This document shows, piece by piece, positions 26,601-35,169 of a stretch of 64,000 nt of DNA. The first letter of the stretch is position 1, and each line of letters begins with the position of its first letter. Made by a program: the position numbers and the translations under genes. The notes below the pieces were generated by a model that made no database searches, was not told where the DNA came from, and was given only the letters and a program-made list of their open reading frames with translations. The stretch is from Sandaracinus amylolyticus (GTDB lineage: Bacteria; Myxococcota_A; Polyangia; Polyangiales; Sandaracinaceae), in contig NZ_CP070225.1 of NCBI RefSeq assembly GCF_021631985.1, positions 3,906,001-3,970,000 on the forward strand, given 5' to 3'.

Positions 26601-28049
26601 TCACTCGACGCCCGTCACCTCGGTCAGCGTCCACGCCTCGTCGAACGGCGAGTCCATCTCGTAGGCCGTGAAGCGCGCTCCCGAGCGTCCGATGACCACC
26701 CACGACTGCCGCGTTCGGGGCGCCCATTCGAACGTGCGCACGCCCTCCATCGTCGTCGCGGTGATCGAGTCGGGCGCCGTGATCACCGTCGTCGACGCGG
26801 TGCCGAGGCTCGGGATGTTGGTGACCATCGCGATGTCCGCCGCGGTCGAGAGCCCGTTGTGGATCACGATCGTCTCGACGCCCGCGGTCGGCAGCGGCTC
26901 GGGGATCGCCACCGCCTGCCATCCCGCCGCGAGCGAGTCGTCTCCCGCGATCGAGACCAGCGTGCGGCCCACGTTCGTCCCCACGCTCACGTCGTGCGAG
27001 ACGCCGGTCGCGCAGTCCGTGCTGCGGTGGACGCTCAGCGCCCACGGCCCGCTCCCCGGCGGCACGAAGGGCCCGCGCAGCGCGCCCGCCGGGACCGTCG
27101 CGAGCGGCGTCGCGCCGTCGCACACCGTCGCGCTCGTCGTGAGCGAGTTGACGAATCGCACGAGCCGGGACGATCGCAGCGCCGTCGCGCCGGGAAGTCC
27201 GGGGATGAACCGGAGGCCCTCCATCGAGTCGAGGTGCGCCGACAGGCGGCCCGCGACGACGACGTAATAAGTGCCCTCGGTGCCCGGGATCCGATCGCCG
27301 AGGAGCGCCGCGATGAGCTCCGGAGTCTCTCCGGCCAGCTCGAGCCGCAGCGCGCCGGTGCTCCCGGGGAGGAACGGAAGGACGGCGGAGTCCCCCTCGT
27401 GATCGAACGGATTCGGCAGCATCTGCGCGTCGGGGTTGCGCCCTGCGCCGCGCGCGATCAGCCCATCCGTCTCGTCCGCGACCATGTCGACGAGCTGCAC
27501 GTAGGCGTATCCGTTGGTGTGCAGTCCCTCGGGATTCGACTCCAGCAGTCGCACGCTCGCGCCGATCGATGCCGGGCCGAGCACGAGCAGATATCGACTC
27601 TCGGTCGGGATCGGCAGATCGTGGAAGATCGTGATCGTCGGCGGGACGTTCACGCGGAGCGTCTCGCCCACCGGCACGTTCGGGAGGTCGACCACCGCCG
27701 ACGTGGTGCCGTAGGGAGGGATCGCCACGTGCCCGGTCTCGCCATCGCGATCGTCGTAGCTGATGGTGCCGGTGAGGAACGGATCGGCGTTGAGCACCAT
27801 GAGCTGGATGCAGCTCGCGCCGCACCCGGTCGGCGCGTCGGCGACGTCCGCGTCGTCCGGTGCGCCGCCGTCCTGCGATGCGCCGCCGTCCTCGCCCGAG
27901 CGATGACACCGCATGTCCGACGCTCGGCACGTGAACCCCGTCGGACAATCGGAGTCGGTCGTGCAGGTGAACTGACCGTCTTGCAGCGTCGGGGTGCAGC
28001 CCGCGAGCGCGACCACCGCGAGGATCCAGCGCATCTCGAGACTCGACAT
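26601..28049 (-). CDS. Secreted lipoprotein with DUF4397-like beta repeats
   Basis: A 482-residue lipoprotein: the signal peptide ends VVALAGC (Cys18), followed by a Cys-rich linker (FTCTTDSDCPTGFTCRASDM) of the type that opens many myxobacterial surface lipoproteins, and a Gly/Asp-rich spacer. The rest is beta-rich with repeated halves (VQLVDMVADETDGLI near the middle and LVRFVNSLTTSATVCDGATP later), reminiscent of DUF4397 but not clear enough for certainty. GGGGAG stands 5-6 bases before the ATG at 28049. The ATG overlaps the TGA of the TPR gene (TGATG), so they are translationally coupled; a shared envelope role is likely. Confidence 0.75.
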   Translation of the reverse strand: MSSLEMRWILAVVALAGCTPTLQDGQFTCTTDSDCPTGFTCRASDMRCHRSGEDGGASQDGGAPDDADVADAPTGCGASCIQLMVLNADPFLTGTISYDDRDGETGHVAIPPYGTTSAVVDLPNVPVGETLRVNVPPTITIFHDLPIPTESRYLLVLGPASIGASVRLLESNPEGLHTNGYAYVQLVDMVADETDGLIARGAGRNPDAQMLPNPFDHEGDSAVLPFLPGSTGALRLELAGETPELIAALLGDRIPGTEGTYYVVVAGRLSAHLDSMEGLRFIPGLPGATALRSSRLVRFVNSLTTSATVCDGATPLATVPAGALRGPFVPPGSGPWALSVHRSTDCATGVSHDVSVGTNVGRTLVSIAGDDSLAAGWQAVAIPEPLPTAGVETIVIHNGLSTAADIAMVTNIPSLGTASTTVITAPDSITATTMEGVRTFEWAPRTRQSWVVIGRSGARFTAYEMDSPFDEAWTLTEVTGVE

Positions 28050-28840
28050 CAGAAGCTCCCCGAGGCTGCGATTCCGGTCGGACCGAGCTGCAGGCGCGCG
28101 TGCTCGCCCGAGCTTCCGCCGCCGCTCGAGAGACCCCACACGAGCCCGACGCCGGCGACCGCCACGCCGACGCCGAGCGCGGCCCAGCCGATCCCGGTCA
28201 GCACCGGCGCGTCGTCGTACGCGCGCCTCACCGACGAGAACGGCACGTCGCGCGCGTTCTCCACGGTCGCGACGTCGGCGTAGCCGAAGCCGAGCAGGAT
28301 CGCGCCCGTGATCGCGACCGCGCCGCCGGTCCCGAGCAGCACCCACGGTGCCGGATCGGGCGCGGGTGCTGCGACGATCTCGGGCTCGGCCGGCTCGGCC
28401 GTCTCCACGGTCGCGGGCTCGACCTCGGGCGTCGCCTCCGCGCCCGCCTCGCTCACATCGGCCCGCTCCATCGACGCGCGCAGGATCGCGAGCCGCGCCG
28501 CGATCTCCTCGCGCTGCGCCGCGTCCGGCACCGCGGCGATGTACTCCTCGAACGCCGCGACCGCTTCGGCGTCGTGCCGGAGGCGGTCGTGCGCCTGCCC
28601 GATGTTGTAGAGCAGCTCGGGGCGGCCGCTCAGCTCGTACGAGCGCCGGAAGTGCCCGAGCGCGTCCTCGTACCGCCCGTCCGCGAACGCCGCCGCGCCC
28701 GCCTCGAAGAGCGAGCGCGCCTCCGAGTCGACGCGCACCGCGGACGACGACGCCTGCGCCTCGGCCGTCGTCGACGCGAGCACGACTGGGGCCCCTGACA
28801 GCAACACCACCGCGAGCACCGCGAGCGAGCGACGATTCAT
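28049..28840 (-). CDS. TPR-containing exported protein
   Basis: A 263-residue protein with a cleavable-looking signal peptide (MNRRSLAVLAVVLLSGAPVV, Ala-rich end near residue 29). TPR-like helices at about 40-115 (ARSLFEAGAAAFADGRYEDA, then LLYNIGQAHDRLRHDAEAVA) are followed by a Glu/Ala/Pro linker and two hydrophobic helices (about 168-190 and 214-236). It may therefore sit in the membrane with its TPR in the periplasm. Myxobacteria have many such genes next to PEGA kinases or lipoproteins. The last base of its stop overlaps the start of the lipoprotein gene 26601-28049. Confidence 0.82.
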   Translation of the reverse strand: MNRRSLAVLAVVLLSGAPVVLASTTAEAQASSSAVRVDSEARSLFEAGAAAFADGRYEDALGHFRRSYELSGRPELLYNIGQAHDRLRHDAEAVAAFEEYIAAVPDAAQREEIAARLAILRASMERADVSEAGAEATPEVEPATVETAEPAEPEIVAAPAPDPAPWVLLGTGGAVAITGAILLGFGYADVATVENARDVPFSSVRRAYDDAPVLTGIGWAALGVGVAVAGVGLVWGLSSGGGSSGEHARLQLGPTGIAASGSF

Positions 28841-28958
28841 CGCGGCGGAGAGTACGCGAAATCGCGAGATCCGCGCTCGACCGCGGAGTCGGCGCTCGCC
28901 CCCCTTCGCTGCTTCGCGCCGTGATGACGGCCATCGTCCCGACGCGCGCCGTTCTCGA

Positions 28959-30110
28959 TCAGCTCGGCGGCAGCGCGTCGATCGGCGTCTCGCGCGGCTC
29001 GTTCGTGCCGTCGCCGATCTGTCCCGCCTCGTTCGCGCCCCAGCAGCGCGCCGTGCCGATGCGGTGCACCGCGCAGCCGTGACGCGCGCCGATCGTCACC
29101 GCGCTCGCCTCGTCGAGGATCGGCACCAGCGCCTTGTCCACGCCGTAGCCCTCGCCCCAGCACGCGACGTCGCCGAACGCGACGCGACCGCACGTGCGAT
29201 CGCCGCCGAGCGTCAGCACCGAGCGATGCTGCACCGAGGGCTCGAGCCGATCCTCGCGGGTGCCGTCGCCGAGCTGGCCCGCGGAGTTGTCGCCCCAGCA
29301 CACCGCCTGCGTCGTCGCGTCGATCGCGCAGGTGTGCGCGCGTCCGGTGCGCACCGCGATCATCCCGTGCAGACCGAGCGGCGTCGCATCCGCGCGCGCC
29401 ACGCGCGTCCCGTCGCCGAGCTGACCGTCGGCGTTGTCGCCCCAGCACGACACCTCTCCGTCGGCGCGCACCGCGCACGCATGCGCATCGCCCACGTCGA
29501 GCTCGATCGTGCGGCTCGCGCCTTCGATGCGCCGCGGCATCGCATCGCCCGCGCCCCAGCACAGCACGTCGCCCTCGCGCGTCGACGCGCAGGTGCGATC
29601 CCCGCCCGCCGCGATGTCGACGAGCACGTCGCGCGCGCGCACCAGCACCGGCGCCGCGCGCTCCTCGGTGGTCCCGTCGCCGAGCTGACCGCGATCGTTG
29701 GCGCCCCAGCACCACGCCGCGCCCTCGACGTCGATCACGCAGGTGTGGTGCGCGCCCGCGTCGATCCCGATCGCGCCGCGGATGCCGCCCACCAGCGCCG
29801 CGCGCGAGCGCACCGTCGTGCTTCCGTCGCCGAGCTCGTGGAGATCGTTGGAGCCCCAACAATCGACGCTGCCGCTCTCGCGCAGCGCGCACGAGTGGGC
29901 CTCGCCGACGACCACCCACTCCGGCACGTCGCAGCCCTCCGCGTCGCATCCCCAGCGGCACGGCGCCTCGCACGCCGCGCCCTCCACCGCGCGCTGCGTC
30001 GACGTCGACTCGGGCGAGCCCTCCTCCTCGTCCCCGCCCTGCGCCGCCGCGATCCCACCACACCCCGAGAGCGCGAGCGCCCCCACGAACCACCAACCCC
30101 GTCCAACCAT
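28959..30110 (-). CDS. RCC1-repeat lipoprotein
   Basis: A 383-residue exported protein; the signal peptide ends LALSGC (Cys17). From about residue 70 it holds repeats of the RCC1/alpha-tubulin-suppressor type, each with an xHxCAL... strand and a C-W-G-x-N-x-x-G-Q-L-G-D-G-T strand, as in VEGAAWCWGANDRGQLGDGT and AVCWGDNSAGQLGDGT. About six blades make a beta-propeller. Cys in each repeat (HTCAI, CWG) suggests disulfides. Function unknown; surface binding is plausible. The ATG at 30110 lies at the end of a 200-bp region rich in inverted repeats. A related RCC1 lipoprotein is at 35170. Confidence 0.9.
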   Translation of the reverse strand: MVGRGWWFVGALALSGCGGIAAAQGGDEEEGSPESTSTQRAVEGAACEAPCRWGCDAEGCDVPEWVVVGEAHSCALRESGSVDCWGSNDLHELGDGSTTVRSRAALVGGIRGAIGIDAGAHHTCVIDVEGAAWCWGANDRGQLGDGTTEERAAPVLVRARDVLVDIAAGGDRTCASTREGDVLCWGAGDAMPRRIEGASRTIELDVGDAHACAVRADGEVSCWGDNADGQLGDGTRVARADATPLGLHGMIAVRTGRAHTCAIDATTQAVCWGDNSAGQLGDGTREDRLEPSVQHRSVLTLGGDRTCGRVAFGDVACWGEGYGVDKALVPILDEASAVTIGARHGCAVHRIGTARCWGANEAGQIGDGTNEPRETPIDALPPS

Positions 30111-30231
30111 GGCGAGCCCTCATCGCAAGCTGGGCGCCAACTCGGAACGGCGGATAATTCGCGGAATTCGCTGAAGAATCAGGGGTCGCGATGGTGCATC
30201 GCGCGCACCTCCCGGTGCGGCGATGGGGCGC

Positions 30232-30254
30232 GGTGCGACGAGCCTCGTCGCACC
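30232..30254. repeat. 11-bp inverted repeat between yebC and RCC1 genes
   Basis: GGTGCGACGAG, C, CTCGTCGCACC: perfect arms with a one-base centre, then a further direct copy of TCGTCGCAC. It lies in the 201-bp gap between the RCC1 start (30110) and the yebC stop (30312), both minus strand. It may be a terminator-like hairpin or a regulator site. Confidence 0.45.
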
Positions 30255-30269
30255 TCGTCGCACGGTCCA

Positions 30270-30294
30270 CGACGTGGTCTCACCGACCACGTCG
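30270..30294 (-). terminator. Hairpin downstream of the yebC-family gene
   Basis: CGACGTGGT and ACCACGTCG form a 9-bp stem with a 7-base loop, 18 bp past the YebC stop. There is no T-run, so it may only stabilise the 3' end. Together with 30232-30254 it makes this gap unusually structured. Confidence 0.4.
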
Positions 30295-30311
30295 TCCCCG
30301 CGGCCTGCCCA

Positions 30312-31010
30312 TCAAGCCAGGCCGACGAACACCGCCTCGACGTCGTCGTCGTCGTCGATCGCGGCGAGGAACGCCTCGACCTCGGCGCGCTTCGTCTCGT
30401 CGTCGAGCGCGACCGGGTTCTTCGCCTTCCAGATCAGCTTCGCCGACGACACGGTCCAGCCGCGCTCACCGAGCGCCTTGCTCACCGCGTCGAGCTCGGT
30501 CGGCTCGGAGTAGAAGATCGTCCCGCCCTCGTCGGGCTCGAGATCCTGCGCGCCCGCTTCGATCGCGGCCTCCTCGGGATCTGCGCCCGCGGCCGGCGGG
30601 GTCGCCTCGATCGCGCCGAGGCGCGTGAAGTCCCACGACACCGAGCCGCTCGCGCCGAGCTGCCCCTTGCGGAAGAGCACGCGCACGTTGCTCGACGTGC
30701 GGTTCTTGTTGTCGGTGAGGCACTCGACGATCACCGGCACGTGGTGCGGCGCGAAGCCCTCGTACACGACGGTCTCGTACTGCGCCGCGCCCTCGAGCAG
30801 GCCCGCGCCCTTCTTGATCGCGCGCTCCATCGTGTCGCGCGTCATCGACGCCTTGCGCGCGGCCTCGACCGCCATGCGCAGGCGCGCGTTCGTCGCGGGA
30901 TCGGCTCCCCCGCGCGCTGCGATCTGCAGCTCCTTGGCGAGCTTGGAGAAGACCTTCCCCTTCGCATTCGCCGCCGCTTCACGACCCTTCTGCTTCCATT
31001 GCGCGCCCAT
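30312..31010 (-). CDS. yebC: YebC/PmpR family DNA-binding regulator
   Basis: A 232-residue cytosolic protein. Conserved blocks: [80 protein letters not shown] and [19 protein letters not shown], which define YebC/PmpR (also TACO1). Family members act as transcriptional regulators or, in recent work, translation helpers at proline stretches. The N-terminal MGAQWK differs slightly from the common MAGHSKW. The C-terminus carries an acidic run (DDDDD). It is divergent from the hydrolase at 31118 with 107 bp between. Confidence 0.95.
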   Translation of the reverse strand: MGAQWKQKGREAAANAKGKVFSKLAKELQIAARGGADPATNARLRMAVEAARKASMTRDTMERAIKKGAGLLEGAAQYETVVYEGFAPHHVPVIVECLTDNKNRTSSNVRVLFRKGQLGASGSVSWDFTRLGAIEATPPAAGADPEEAAIEAGAQDLEPDEGGTIFYSEPTELDAVSKALGERGWTVSSAKLIWKAKNPVALDDETKRAEVEAFLAAIDDDDDVEAVFVGLA

Positions 31011-31117
31011 GATCGGCCGGCGTTAGCACCGCGGGAGCGCACGCGCGAGCCACGGCGCGCACGGGTGTCGCGGGACGCCACGTCGCGAGCCCGATCCCGG
31101 GGTCTACGGTGATCCTC

Positions 31118-32092
31118 ATGCAGTGGATCGGTGCGCTCGCCGGTCGCATCGAGGACGCGTTCGGCCACGCGTGGTCGCTCGGCGAGATCGGCCTCGCGCT
31201 CACGCGGCTCGACGAGATCCTCCGCGACCCGCATCACCGCACGCTCCACGACGACGTCACGTCGAACGGCTTCCACACGCCCTTCGACGACGGCGCGCTC
31301 GACCTCGCGCTCGCGCGCGACGGATCGATCCACGGCACGAACCCCTACCAGCGCGTGTGCGGGAGCCGCGGCGATCGCGTGATGGGCTGGCTCGAGCGCG
31401 CGCCGCGCAACCCGGGGCGCAGGCTCCTCGTGATCTGTCACTGCTACGGCGTGCCCTCGCCGCGCGTGATGCGTCGCCTCTTCGGGCTCCGCGGGCTCGA
31501 CGTCGACGTGGTCACGAACGTGATGGGGCACCACCAGCCCGGCACGTATCCGGCGTGGCCGGGGAGCGGGCTCGTGAGCGCACGCCTCTCGCGCTTCGTC
31601 GAGAACCTGCGATGCGCGGTGACCGGCGTGCGCGCGCTGGTGCGGTGGCTGCGGATCCACGAGGGCTACGAGCGCGTCGCGGTGGTCGGGTTCTCGATCG
31701 GCGGGCAGCTCGCGCTGCATCTCGCGCACGCCGGAGAGGTCGACGACGCGGTGCTCTACTGCCCGGTCACGAGCCTCGCGACGACGGCGCGCGAGCTCGG
31801 CCTGATGCGCCACGTCTCGCCGCTGATCACGCCGGCGCTCGAGCGCTTCCACGGATCGAGGTTCGAGGAGCTGCTCGCGCTCGCCGATCCGCTCTCGATG
31901 CACCTCGCGATCGACGAGGAGCGCATGCACGTGATCGCGCAGCGCCACGACGCGCTCGCGAGGCTCGCGCAGATCGAGGCGATCCGCCGGAAGTACCCGC
32001 GCGTGAAGTGGACGCTGCTGCCGGGAACGCACCTGTTGCCTCTCGGTCTGGGCGAGGTCAGACGCGCAGTGCGTGATGCTCTCGTGAGGTGA
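31118..32092 (+). CDS. Alpha/beta hydrolase
   Basis: A 324-residue hydrolase: LLVICHCYGVPSPRVMRRLF (oxyanion region), nucleophile elbow VVGFSIGGQLALHLA, then DEERMHVIAQRHDALARLAQ and TLLPGTHLLPLGLG, with His in PGTHLL as the candidate catalytic base. There is no signal peptide. The region before the hydrolase core, about 85 residues, is helical. The natural substrate is unknown. ATG at 31118 is chosen over GTG at 31109. It is followed by the tRNA-Asp gene; the tRNA has its own promoter. Confidence 0.85.
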   Translation: MQWIGALAGRIEDAFGHAWSLGEIGLALTRLDEILRDPHHRTLHDDVTSNGFHTPFDDGALDLALARDGSIHGTNPYQRVCGSRGDRVMGWLERAPRNPGRRLLVICHCYGVPSPRVMRRLFGLRGLDVDVVTNVMGHHQPGTYPAWPGSGLVSARLSRFVENLRCAVTGVRALVRWLRIHEGYERVAVVGFSIGGQLALHLAHAGEVDDAVLYCPVTSLATTARELGLMRHVSPLITPALERFHGSRFEELLALADPLSMHLAIDEERMHVIAQRHDALARLAQIEAIRRKYPRVKWTLLPGTHLLPLGLGEVRRAVRDALVR

Positions 32093-32115
32093 CGAAAAGA
32101 TTTTCGCGCACGCCG

Positions 32116-32143
32116 TTGACAGCCCGATCGACCATGCTAGAAA
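32116..32143 (+). promoter_or_regulatory. Sigma-70-like promoter of tRNA-Asp
   Basis: A perfect -35 TTGACA (32116-32121), 16 bp of spacer, and a -10 TAGAAA (32138-32143; four of six consensus bases). The predicted start is near 32150, leaving a leader of about 38 bases before the tRNA. It is the clearest housekeeping promoter in the window. Confidence 0.7.
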
Positions 32144-32187
32144 GCGCCTCCCGACGGCGACGGCCCGAGGGAAACAGAGTCCCGATT

Positions 32188-32261
<74 letters not shown>

Positions 32262-32300
32262 CTCGCTTCGCCCGAGAGACAAAGGCGAAAGTCCGAAGAG

Positions 32301-32327
32301 AGCCCCGCTGGCGATGCCAGCGGGGCT
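32301..32327 (+). terminator. Rho-independent terminator after tRNA-Asp
   Basis: AGCCCCGCTGGC, GAT, GCCAGCGGGGCT: a perfect 12-bp stem with a three-base loop, followed by TCTCGTTT. It is 40 bp downstream of the tRNA, a very strong structure for this genome. Confidence 0.88.
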
Positions 32328-32421
32328 TCTCGTTTCCGTCGCTCCGCTTTCCATCTCGGCGCTTCGGCTTTCCATGCTCATGCGTTGACGTCGCCGGCCG
32401 CGCGGCGTTAGAAGCCCGCGA

Positions 32422-32922
32422 ATGCCGGAGCTCCAGCAAGGAACGATCACTGCCGAGACGATCGCGACGTGGCAGCGCACCGGCGGCAAGGGTGGTGGGC
32501 GCGTCGCGGGTGGGCGCTCGCTCTCGAAGCGATACGCCGAGTGGCACAACGCGCGGTTCGTGCCCGCGGTGAGCGAGCCCGAGATCGAGAGCGCGGATGC
32601 GTGGCAGTCCGCGTACCCCGGCTCGAACAAGCGCGGTCGCACCAAGGCGCCGGTGGTTCGCCCCAAGCGCGCACCGGTGCGCGAGTACTTCCACGTGTCG
32701 GATCACGAGCGCGAGATGCTCGTCGCGTTCCGACTGCTCACGCCGGAGCGGCAGGAGCAGATCGCGTCGGAGATCGAGTCGGAGTCGCGCGAGGCGGCGA
32801 AGGCGCGTGAGGTCGACGAGGCGCTCGACGCGCTCGCGAAGCTCGACCCCGAGCTCGCCGACGCGGCACGCCGTCACGCCGCGAAGCGCGCGAAGAACTC
32901 GAAGGGCGCGCAGGCCGGCTGA
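32422..32922 (+). CDS. Hypothetical protein
   Basis: A 166-residue protein, MPELQQGTITAETIATWQRT at the N-terminus, with a Gly-Arg segment (GGKGGGRVAGGR), then an alpha-helical middle (YFHVSDHEREMLVAFRLLTP, then ERQEQIASEIESESREAAKA) and a Lys/Ala-rich end. No signal peptide or membrane helix. I do not recognise the family; the charge pattern suggests a nucleic-acid-associated protein, unproven. It lies after the tRNA terminator and converges on the HD-domain gene, 3 bp between stops. Confidence 0.7.
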   Translation: MPELQQGTITAETIATWQRTGGKGGGRVAGGRSLSKRYAEWHNARFVPAVSEPEIESADAWQSAYPGSNKRGRTKAPVVRPKRAPVREYFHVSDHEREMLVAFRLLTPERQEQIASEIESESREAAKAREVDEALDALAKLDPELADAARRHAAKRAKNSKGAQAG

Positions 32923-32925
32923 GCG

Positions 32926-33471
32926 TCAGACGACCGAGCGCGCGAGACGCTCGGGGCCACGCCGCGCGACGTCGTCGCAGATCGCGTCGAGCGCATCGAA
33001 CACGTCCCAGCGCGCGCGTCCGGTGCGCGCTGCGAGCTCGCCGAGCAGCGCGCCCTCGAGCGCCTCGTCGCGCTTGCCCTTCCACAGCTTGTCCGCGAGC
33101 GCGATGCAGCGATCCTCGAGGGTCGCGCGCGGCTCCGACCACGCGGCGTGGGTGACGCAGGCGCGCGCGATCTCGGGCGCGAAGCCGGCGCGCAGGAGCA
33201 GCGATTCACCGGCGCCTTCGTGATCGTGCCCCGGCGCGTGCATCTCGTGCGGATGCTCGATCTTGCCGGCGTCGTGGATCGCGGCGCCGAGCAGGACGTG
33301 CGCGCGATCGAGATCGATCCCGAGTCGCGCCCCGAGCGCGTCGAGCAGCGACTCCGCGGCTTCGACGACGAGCTCGTGGTGGCGGACGAGCCAGGGAGGA
33401 GCGCCGCGGGACGCGAGCCACGCGAGCGCGTCGCGGGCTGTCGTCGGCGGCGCGCCTCGGGCTGGGATCAG
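32926..33471 (-). CDS. HD-domain phosphohydrolase-like protein, apparent CTG start
   Basis: A 181-residue HD-domain protein: VRHHELVVEAAESLLDALGA, then LLGAAIHDAGKIEHPHEMHA with the His-Asp pair and a further His cluster, PGHDHEGAGESLLLRAGF, and HAAWSEP. This is the metal-binding order of HD phosphohydrolases. The frame has no ATG, GTG or TTG before the HD core; upstream it is open into the kinase gene. CTG at 33471 overlaps the TGA of the 31-codon ORF upstream (CTGA), which gives LIPARGAPPTTARDALAWLA. A CTG start coupled to that stop is the best reading; an unseen frameshift is the alternative. It ends a run of minus-strand genes beginning at 38574. Confidence 0.65.
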   Translation of the reverse strand: MIPARGAPPTTARDALAWLASRGAPPWLVRHHELVVEAAESLLDALGARLGIDLDRAHVLLGAAIHDAGKIEHPHEMHAPGHDHEGAGESLLLRAGFAPEIARACVTHAAWSEPRATLEDRCIALADKLWKGKRDEALEGALLGELAARTGRARWDVFDALDAICDDVARRGPERLARSVV

Positions 33472-33563
33472 TGGCTGCCCATCTTCTGACCGAGCACGCA
33501 GGCCGCGAAGGTCAGTGCGGGGACGCCGATCGAGAGGAGCACGTAGACGAGCGTGAAATTCAT
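33468..33563 (-). CDS. 31-residue single-helix membrane peptide
   Basis: ATG 33563 to TGA 33468, 31 codons. The sequence begins MNFTLVYVLLSIGVPALTFA and ends VLGQKMGSH: a single transmembrane helix with a short polar tail. It is too short for routine gene callers. It lies 51 bp downstream of the kinase stop and its TGA overlaps the CTG of the HD gene. Size and form recall small helper peptides of membrane complexes, but no sequence match is claimed. It is supported by an ATG, a good helix and position; there is no obvious Shine-Dalgarno sequence. Confidence 0.5.
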   Translation of the reverse strand: MNFTLVYVLLSIGVPALTFAACVLGQKMGSH

Positions 33564-33614
33564 GGCGGCCGTAGTAGGCAGTCCTTCGGGCCCGAACGCA
33601 AGCTGATTGGTGGC

Positions 33615-35138
33615 TCAACCGGGCGGCTGCGTGAGCTCGACGAACGCGCGCTCGGTCTCGCCTGCGCCGACGCGGATCGTCTGCGAGACGGTGGGGCGCT
33701 CGAAGCCGGCCTCGACGCGGTGCGAGCCCGGCGAGACCGCGACGTCGACGGGCGCGCGCCCCATGTAGCGCCCGTCGATCCACACGAGGCCCCAGGGCGC
33801 GACGACCACGCGCAGCATGCCGGTGGGCTCGGGCTCGGCGGGAGGCTCGAGCGCGGGCGCGACGACGGGCGGAGGCTCGGGCGGACGGGCGCGAGGCTCG
33901 CGTCGTGGAAGGGCGCGAAGAGGCTCGGCCGGCGCTTCGGTCGCGGCGACGGCGGGCTCGGGAGGCGGGGCGGCAGCGGGCGCGATCTCGGCGGGTGGAG
34001 CCGCCGGCGGCAGCGCGGGGGTCGGCGGCGTTGCGACGACCGCGTCGGGCGGGCTCGAGGGCACGCTCGCGATCACCGCCGCGGCGAGCGCGATCACCGC
34101 GGCGGCCGCCGCGATGCCGAGGCTGCGCCGGCGCATCGGCACCCGCATCGTCGCCACCGGCTCGGTGCCGGCGGCGGGCGCGTCGAGCGCGGTGGTCGCG
34201 CCGGCGAGCGGCTCGAGCGGCGTCGTGAGCGCCTCGACCTCGGCGACGCGCACGAGGTCCGCGAGCTGTCGGCGCGCGGTGGGCGGCGGCGCGACCTCCG
34301 CGAGCGCATCGATGAGCGCAGCGGCGCTCGCGTAGCGCTCGTCGGGCTCGGGGCGCAGGAGCCGCTCGATCGCGGCGACGAGCGCTGGCGGCGCATCGGG
34401 CCGGAGCTGCGCGAGCGACGGGTGTCGGCCGGTGATGATGCGATGACAGGTATCGAGATCCGTCACGCCGACGAACGGACGCTCTCCGGCGAGGCACTCG
34501 AACAACATCACGCCGAGCGCGAAGAGATCACTGCGCGCATCGAATCGCCCGGTGAGCTGATATTCGGGCGGCAGATAAGGCACCTTCCCCTTGATGACGC
34601 CAGTGCGCGTCTTCAATCCACCTTCGGTCTGACTGACCGCCTTCGCGATGCCGAAGTCCGAGAGCTTGATCTCGCCGGCGCGACTGACGAGCACGTTCGA
34701 GGGCGAGACGTCGCGATGGTGCACCGCGCCCGACGCGTGCGTGTGCGCGTGATCGAGCGCGAGCGCGACGTTCTGCCCGATGAACGCGACGAGCGAGGGA
34801 GGCAATCGCTCTCCTCGCTGCTGCAGTGTCTCGAGCAGTCGCTCGAGGTCCATCCCCTCGACCAGCTCGAGCACCAGGAAATGCGATCCATCGGCGACGC
34901 CGAAGTCGAGCACCTGCACGATGTGCGTGTGCTGCAATCGCGCCGACACCCGCGCTTCTTGGAGGAACTGCGCGACGAAGAGCGCGTCGTTCTCGTGCTC
35001 GGGCAGGATGCGTTTGACGCAGACGCGCTGCTCGAATCCTCCCGGCCCGCGACGAACTCCGACGAACGTCTCGGCCATGCCGCCGGCGCCGAGACGACGT
35101 GAGAGCTCGTACGATCCGAGCCGGGAAGGAGCGTTCAC
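33615..35138 (-). CDS. Serine/threonine protein kinase with C-terminal PEGA domain
   Basis: A 507-residue membrane kinase. Glycine loop GAGGMAE (17-23), Lys42 in VCVK, catalytic loop HRDVSPSN (141-148), DFG (161-163), and PPE in place of APE (190-192). A transmembrane helix (339-358; LGIAAAAAVIALAAAVIASV) is followed by about 80 residues of Pro/Ala linker and a PEGA domain (about 440-505; GMLRVVVAPWGLVWIDGRYM, then GSHRVEAG). PEGA likely binds envelope material outside. Start GTG 35138 follows the RCC1 stop by 31 bp; ATG 35216 would overlap that gene and add a basic tail, so it is less likely. The neighbours are lipoproteins with RCC1 and PEGA domains. Confidence 0.93.
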   Translation of the reverse strand: MNAPSRLGSYELSRRLGAGGMAETFVGVRRGPGGFEQRVCVKRILPEHENDALFVAQFLQEARVSARLQHTHIVQVLDFGVADGSHFLVLELVEGMDLERLLETLQQRGERLPPSLVAFIGQNVALALDHAHTHASGAVHHRDVSPSNVLVSRAGEIKLSDFGIAKAVSQTEGGLKTRTGVIKGKVPYLPPEYQLTGRFDARSDLFALGVMLFECLAGERPFVGVTDLDTCHRIITGRHPSLAQLRPDAPPALVAAIERLLRPEPDERYASAAALIDALAEVAPPPTARRQLADLVRVAEVEALTTPLEPLAGATTALDAPAAGTEPVATMRVPMRRRSLGIAAAAAVIALAAAVIASVPSSPPDAVVATPPTPALPPAAPPAEIAPAAAPPPEPAVAATEAPAEPLRALPRREPRARPPEPPPVVAPALEPPAEPEPTGMLRVVVAPWGLVWIDGRYMGRAPVDVAVSPGSHRVEAGFERPTVSQTIRVGAGETERAFVELTQPPG

Positions 35139-35169
35139 CGACGCGAATGTACCAGCGGTACGCGCGTCG

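Noticed and set aside
24964-27948. A 994-codon frame suggesting a fusion of the lipoprotein region with the P-loop kinase
   Set aside because: Only the last 209 residues match the kinase; the rest is out of frame with the lipoprotein, HAD gene and repeats.
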